Source: Bacillota bacterium
GTDB lineage: Bacteria > Bacillota > Clostridia > Lachnospirales > Lachnospiraceae
DNA length: 9,608 bases
NCBI GenBank assembly: GCA_023398615.1
Contig: JAEWSD010000284.1
Coordinates: forward strand, 1 to 9,608
Reading direction: 5' to 3'
In this document: one piece after another, positions 6,482 through 9,608 of the stretch
Position numbering within the stretch: the stretch's first letter is position 1
How the letters are laid out: the number at the start of each line of letters is the position of its first letter
The notes under the pieces: model-generated
Told to the model about the DNA's origin: nothing
Databases searched by the model: none
What the model saw: the letters and a program-made list of their open reading frames with translations, nothing else
Made by a program: the position numbers and the translations under genes

Positions 6482-7162
6482 CTATTCAACTGTTTGCCGT
6501 AAGGCAATGATTTCTCCCTGCTTCTTATAGATGCTCAAAGCAGGAACATATCCGCGGACCATAGACAGCGGATAGATATGGGTATCTTTTCCTATCACGG
6601 TTCCCGGATTCAACACACTGTTGCATCCGACCTCAACATTGTCTCCGAGTATAGCACCCATTTTCCTTAATCCGGTTGCAACCCTGTTTCCCTCATAATC
6701 AACGGTAACAGAAGTTTTATCGGATTTCACATTGGAGGTAATGGCACCGGCACCCATGTGGGCTTTATAGCCTAATATGGAATCCCCTACATAGTTATAA
6801 TGAGGCACCTGTACCTTATTAAACAGTATTACATTTTTCAGCTCGGTAGAATTCCCGACAACCGTCCCCTCACCGACAATGGCATTGCCCCGTATATAAG
6901 CGCAGTGGCGTATCTCGGCTCCCCTGCCGATAATAGCCGGCCCGTTAATACACGCTGTGGGGGCCACCTTTGCCGTCTTCGCTATCCAGACATTATCACC
7001 TGCCCTGTCATACTCATCGGCGGGCAGACTGCTGCCCAAAATAAGTATGTATTCCCCGATCTTAGGCAGCACCTCCCAGGGATAACAGGCATCCTCAAAG
7101 ATTGAAGAGGCTATCGTCTGTGTCATATCATATAAATTCCCGATCAACATGTTATCATGCAT
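6482..7162 (-). CDS. Orphan left-handed beta-helix acyltransferase-like protein
   Basis: The 226-residue protein has about 55 N-terminal residues with a helical character, then hexapeptide repeats typical of a left-handed beta-helix (VWIAKTAKVAPTA, IIGRGAEIRHCAYIRG, GEGTVVGNSTELKN). Near residue 120 the stretch PHYNYVGDS, followed by MGAGAITSNV and LGDNVEVG, matches the acetyltransferase half of GlmU and archaeal sugar-1-phosphate nucleotidylyltransferases, including the histidine that acts as base in GlmU. The nucleotidyltransferase half is absent, so a complete GlmU reaction is impossible. It may acetylate a sugar or amino sugar, or be a regulatory or binding protein; the substrate is unknown. 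Such proteins are often labelled UDP-GlcNAc pyrophosphorylase, which the missing domain contradicts. The start is placed at 7162, where GGAGG lies five bases upstream; an in-frame ATG at 7174 overlaps that site. It lies 43 bp downstream of topB and is probably co-transcribed. Confidence 0.85.
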   Translation of the reverse strand: MHDNMLIGNLYDMTQTIASSIFEDACYPWEVLPKIGEYILILGSSLPADEYDRAGDNVWIAKTAKVAPTACINGPAIIGRGAEIRHCAYIRGNAIVGEGTVVGNSTELKNVILFNKVQVPHYNYVGDSILGYKAHMGAGAITSNVKSDKTSVTVDYEGNRVATGLRKMGAILGDNVEVGCNSVLNPGTVIGKDTHIYPLSMVRGYVPALSIYKKQGEIIALRQTVE

Positions 7163-7167
7163 AATGT

Positions 7168-7172
7168 CCTCC
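7168..7172 (-). promoter_or_regulatory. Ribosome binding site selecting the 7162 start
   Basis: GGAGG is read on the minus strand five bases before the ATG at 7162. The longer in-frame start at 7174 would use this same sequence as codons 1-3 and has no comparable site above it, so the four extra residues MEDI are probably not translated. Confidence 0.65.
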
Positions 7173-7205
7173 ATCCTGCCGGCATAAGCGGCATAGCATA
7201 TATCC

Positions 7206-9275
7206 TTATCTCTTATAATTTACGGAGATCTCGTCAAAACAGTTGCGGAGCATGCTTTGATTGTTCAGTCCCTTAACGCCGTTTGTCATACGGCTGACGA
7301 AACCTTCCAGCTTTTCCATATACTCCTCTTCCGTAATCGTCCCTTCCGCCACATAGGTCAGGCCTTTCTCCCAGCTTGCGGTCAGTTCCGCATTCAGAAG
7401 CGACTTTATGGACGAATTCACCACATCATAGATCATTTCTCCAAGCTGTGAAGGCGTAATGATCTGTGTTTTCTTATTCAGGTTCAGATAGCTGATTTTA
7501 CACAGCTTATTTAAAATCTCCGCCCGTGTCGCACTGGTGCCTATGCCGCTGCCCTTTATCTGTGCCCGCAGCTCCTCATCCTCAATCAGCTGTCCGGCAT
7601 TCTCCATTGCCAGGATCATGGAACCGGAGTTGTAGCGCTTTGGCGGCGCCGTCTCACCTTCCTTGATCAGCATGGCTTTTACCGGCAGTACCATGCCCTT
7701 TTTCAGATTCCGGATTACTTCCATGAAATCCTTATCGAAATTCTGTTCCTCCTCTGCCTGGTCCGAAACGACCGCTTTTTTATCAAAGGAATTCTTTATA
7801 ATTTTAAGATACCCTTCCTCAATCAAAATACGGAAGGAGGAAAAGAAGGATTCACTTTTCATCTTTGTAATCAGGTTAATTTTCTGGTATACCGCCGCCG
7901 GATAAAAGATGCTTAAGAATCTCCTGACTATGATTTCATACACCCTGGTGCCGACAGACGACATGGAATTCAGTGCATTCAGGCCCTGTCCGGTCGGTAT
8001 GATCGCATAATGGTCCGTGATCTGCTTGTCATTAACATACCGGGTCTTTGCTATATTTTTATAGGTACCCTTTTCCAGTATTTCATTCGCATAATCCTTC
8101 GCATATGGGTAAGCCCTTAAGCCTCCGATATTTCTCTGTATCTCTTTGCTGACCGCAGTCGAGAGCACTCTCGCGTCGGTTCTCGGATAGGTAACCAGCT
8201 TTTTTTCGTAGAGTTCCTGCACAATCTTTAACGTCTCATCCGGACTTATCTTAAACAGCTTGGAGCATTCGTTCTGTAATTCCGCAAGATTAAAAAGCAG
8301 CGGCGGGTTCTTATTCTCTTTCTTCTTCTCTATACCGGTAATCTCCGCAGATACCTTTTCCTCCCCGGACAAGGTATCCGTAAAACTGTTCTTGCCATTT
8401 TCCTGATTTTCCTTAAGTCTTGGTTCCCGTTCAAGCAGTTCCCGTATCAGCTCTTCCGCATCCTTGCGTTCCCGGAAGCCGTTCTCCTTATACAGCAGGG
8501 GGGAATTAAAATATTTGGAGCCCGGGGCTGCCCGGAATTCCCCGTCAAAGGTCCTCTCCGACGCTTCCAGCGTATTCAGCACCCTATAAAAAGGAGTTTT
8601 TACGAAAGCCCTGATCTCACGTTCCCTTCTGACAACCATGCCCAGTACACAGGTCATGACCCTGCCTACAGAGATCGCCGCTCTCTTCCCGTTCCCAAGA
8701 TAGTTTGTCACGTTCTGGCCGTATTTTAAGGTCAGAATCCGTGAAAAATTAATTCCCATCAGATAGTCTTCCTTGGCACGCAGATATGCGGCATCCGACA
8801 GGTGGTCATATTCGGATAAAGGCTTTGCTTCCCTGATTCCGCGAAGGATTTCTTCCTCCGTCTGTGAATCAATCCACACCCGTCTCCGTTCCTTATGCTC
8901 CGGTACCTGCGCCATCCGCTCGACCAGCCGGTAAATGTATTCTCCTTCCCGTCCCGAGTCGGTGCAGACATAGATCCGTTCAACATCCTTACGGTTTAGT
9001 AAAGCTTTCACCGTATTAAACTGCTTGCTCACACCGGGAATTATTTCATACAGGAATTGTTTCGGTAAAAAGGGCAGTGTCTCGACCGTCCAGCGTTTCA
9101 GCGCCGGATCGTAAACCTCCGGGTAACTCATGGTTACCAGATGTCCCACACACCAGGTTACAATAGAAGCATCCGATTCCATATACCCGTCCTGCTTCCT
9201 GAAGGAATCCTTCAGTGCTTTGGCAAATTCCTGGGCAACACTGGGCTTTTCCGATATGTATAAACTCTTAGACAT
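7206..9275 (-). CDS. topB: DNA topoisomerase III (type IA)
   Basis: This cytoplasmic type IA topoisomerase nicks one DNA strand through a tyrosine link, passes a strand and reseals, acting in decatenation and supercoil relaxation. The 689 residues match the family length. The Toprim domain (about 1-140) has the ISEKPSVAQ motif with its catalytic Glu near residue 9 and D-S-G-R-E-G-E at 106-112. Further marks are SVGRVMTCVLGMVVRREREI near 200, PPLLFNLAELQNECSKLF before the active site, YPRTDAR with catalytic Tyr363, and GSGIGTSATRAEILNKL near 572-588. A charged, variable insert sits around 270-315. There is no C-terminal zinc ribbon, as expected for TopB rather than TopA. The ATG at 9275 has only a modest AGGA upstream, at short spacing. 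The beta-helix gene follows by 43 bp. It could be an accessory-element TopB, but no plasmid or conjugation genes accompany it here. Confidence 0.95.
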   Translation of the reverse strand: MSKSLYISEKPSVAQEFAKALKDSFRKQDGYMESDASIVTWCVGHLVTMSYPEVYDPALKRWTVETLPFLPKQFLYEIIPGVSKQFNTVKALLNRKDVERIYVCTDSGREGEYIYRLVERMAQVPEHKERRRVWIDSQTEEEILRGIREAKPLSEYDHLSDAAYLRAKEDYLMGINFSRILTLKYGQNVTNYLGNGKRAAISVGRVMTCVLGMVVRREREIRAFVKTPFYRVLNTLEASERTFDGEFRAAPGSKYFNSPLLYKENGFRERKDAEELIRELLEREPRLKENQENGKNSFTDTLSGEEKVSAEITGIEKKKENKNPPLLFNLAELQNECSKLFKISPDETLKIVQELYEKKLVTYPRTDARVLSTAVSKEIQRNIGGLRAYPYAKDYANEILEKGTYKNIAKTRYVNDKQITDHYAIIPTGQGLNALNSMSSVGTRVYEIIVRRFLSIFYPAAVYQKINLITKMKSESFFSSFRILIEEGYLKIIKNSFDKKAVVSDQAEEEQNFDKDFMEVIRNLKKGMVLPVKAMLIKEGETAPPKRYNSGSMILAMENAGQLIEDEELRAQIKGSGIGTSATRAEILNKLCKISYLNLNKKTQIITPSQLGEMIYDVVNSSIKSLLNAELTASWEKGLTYVAEGTITEEEYMEKLEGFVSRMTNGVKGLNNQSMLRNCFDEISVNYKR

Positions 9276-9319
9276 GTATCCTATCCAACTTTCTGTTATA
9301 TTGCTGACTTTATCCTACT

Positions 9320-9347
9320 ATAATATCATATCGGCGCAGATTTTAAA
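9320..9347 (-). promoter_or_regulatory. Candidate promoter of the topB gene
   Basis: On the minus strand, TTTAAA (9342-9347) as -35 and TATTAT (9320-9325) as -10 are separated by 16 bp. Transcription would start near 9313, giving a leader of about 38 nt. Both hexamers are imperfect, but this is the best pair between the upstream terminator and the start codon. Confidence 0.4.
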
Positions 9348-9378
9348 AGAGAAAAACCGCTTTAGGAATATCCGCGGT
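9345..9378 (-). terminator. Intrinsic terminator entering from the right
   Basis: Read on the minus strand, ACCGC and GCGGT form a 5-bp stem around a 13-nt loop that contains the small palindrome GGATATTCC. The stem is followed by a T-rich tail, TTTTTCTCTTTT. It would end transcription of a minus-strand gene lying beyond the window and insulate topB. The stem is short, so confidence is moderate. Confidence 0.45.
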
Positions 9379-9468
9379 ATTTTATCCGTAACAGTTCAGC
9401 CTATGGTACCGCGAGGCGTTTTTTGTGAGGGAAGCAAAGCGAAAGTCACAGAAAGCCCGAGACATGTC

Positions 9469-9504
9469 TGTGCTAAATTATGCATAATGCATAATTTCTG
9501 CACA
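9469..9504. repeat. Large palindrome inside the mobile element
   Basis: Two perfect 11-base arms, AAATTATGCAT (9475-9485) and ATGCATAATTT (9487-9497), face each other around one central A at 9486. After a small asymmetric bulge, TGTGC (9469-9473) and GCACA (9500-9504) add five more pairs. The structure could form a DNA cruciform or an RNA hairpin. Confidence 0.8.
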
Positions 9505-9510
9505 TCATTT

Positions 9511-9542
9511 GTAATAGTTCAGTCGTAAGGCTGAACTGTTAC
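9511..9542 (+). other. Self-complementary right end of the mobile element
   Basis: GTAATAGTTCAG (9511-9522) is a near copy of the element's left end, differing at one base, and pairs with the right inverted repeat. The result is a 14-pair stem with two G-U wobbles and a GUAA tetraloop (9525-9528) of the stable GNRA class. The following duplicated target, TTTTATCC, gives a short T tract, so it may act as a plus-strand terminator. Confidence 0.6.
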
Positions 9543-9550
9543 TTTTATCC

Positions 9551-9608
9551 GGAAATCACCTTGTCATGCATGTTCAATACATATAATTCCGGTTTTTACA
9601 CTGTACAT
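9551..9608. other. Right edge with no recognised feature
   Basis: These 58 AT-rich bases follow the right target duplication. I see no open frame, promoter or repeat that can be supported. Confidence 0.5.

Larger units (their letters stand above)
9388..9542. mobile_element. 155-bp MITE-like element, IS66-type ends
   Basis: The element has perfect 15-bp terminal inverted repeats: GTAACAGTTCAGCCT at 9388-9402 and its complement at 9528-9542. Exact 8-bp direct repeats flank it. It encodes no credible protein, so it is non-autonomous. IS66-family elements are known for ends that begin GTAA and for 8-bp target duplications, so a transposase of that family is the likely driver; this is inference, since no transposase is present here. 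The interior contains a large AT-rich palindrome and a duplicate of the end motif. It sits between topB and whatever lies to the right, just outside a minus-strand terminator. Confidence 0.75.
9380..9550. repeat. 8-bp target site duplication flanking the mobile element
   Basis: TTTTATCC occurs at 9380-9387 and again at 9543-9550. The copies directly abut the two ends of the inverted-repeat element at 9388-9542 with no extra base on either side. An exact 8-bp direct repeat in this position is the expected footprint of transposition. Confidence 0.75.

Noticed and set aside
6482..7174. Calling the beta-helix protein GlmU
   Set aside because: The N-terminal uridylyltransferase domain is entirely absent and the length is about half that of GlmU.
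7206..9275. Assigning topB to an integrative conjugative element
   Set aside because: TopB genes do occur on such elements, but no relaxase, type IV secretion, integrase or attachment site is visible in the window.
9130..9528. 132-codon plus-strand frame running from inside topB into the mobile element
   Set aside because: Most of it is antisense to a well-supported gene, its remainder crosses the terminator and MITE, and it resembles no protein family.
1..9608. CRISPR array, tRNA or rRNA
   Set aside because: No regularly spaced repeats and no cloverleaf or rRNA sequence were seen on either strand.

Overview
The window looks like a chromosomal segment of an anaerobic, spore-forming Firmicute, most likely Lachnospiraceae (Clostridium cluster XIVa). 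This is an inference from moderately AT-rich DNA, strong GGAG-type ribosome binding sites, a LysM plus GH18-like protein of the spore-cortex type, a Gram-positive style topoisomerase III, and a small protein of a kind I associate with Clostridia. No rRNA, tRNA, CRISPR array or complete insertion sequence is visible.

Layout, left to right. Positions 1-163 form a long imperfect inverted repeat that looks like a non-coding mobile hairpin element. Two plus-strand genes follow: a Ca2+/H+ antiporter of the CAX type (330-1376), and a protein with two LysM domains and a GH18-like domain (1536-2816) that starts at TTG. The GH18 domain keeps its fold motifs, but the catalytic DxxDxDxE motif is replaced. 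Hairpins at 2847-2897 separate this gene from a convergent minus-strand gene (2900-5830). That gene encodes a membrane c-di-GMP enzyme with an extracytoplasmic ABC-substrate-binding-type sensor, PAS, GGDEF and EAL domains, and both enzymatic signatures are intact. A 359-bp divergent intergenic region carries its promoter and a structured leader. It is followed by a 68-residue small protein (6190-6396, plus). A long hairpin at 6406-6471 separates that gene from a minus-strand pair: topoisomerase III (7206-9275), then an orphan left-handed beta-helix protein related to sugar-nucleotide acyltransferases (6482-7162). The pair is probably co-transcribed from a promoter near 9320-9347.

The right edge (9388-9542) holds a 155-bp non-coding element. 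It has perfect 15-bp terminal inverted repeats and is flanked by an exact 8-bp direct repeat, TTTTATCC. This is the signature of a transposed MITE. The GTAA termini and 8-bp target duplication fit mobilisation by an IS66-family transposase. No transposase gene lies in the window.

The genes do not form one pathway. They are mostly housekeeping and signalling genes: ion export, spore or envelope binding, c-di-GMP turnover and DNA topology. The most interesting parts are the two non-coding palindromic elements at the edges and the GH18-like protein that has lost its catalytic acid.
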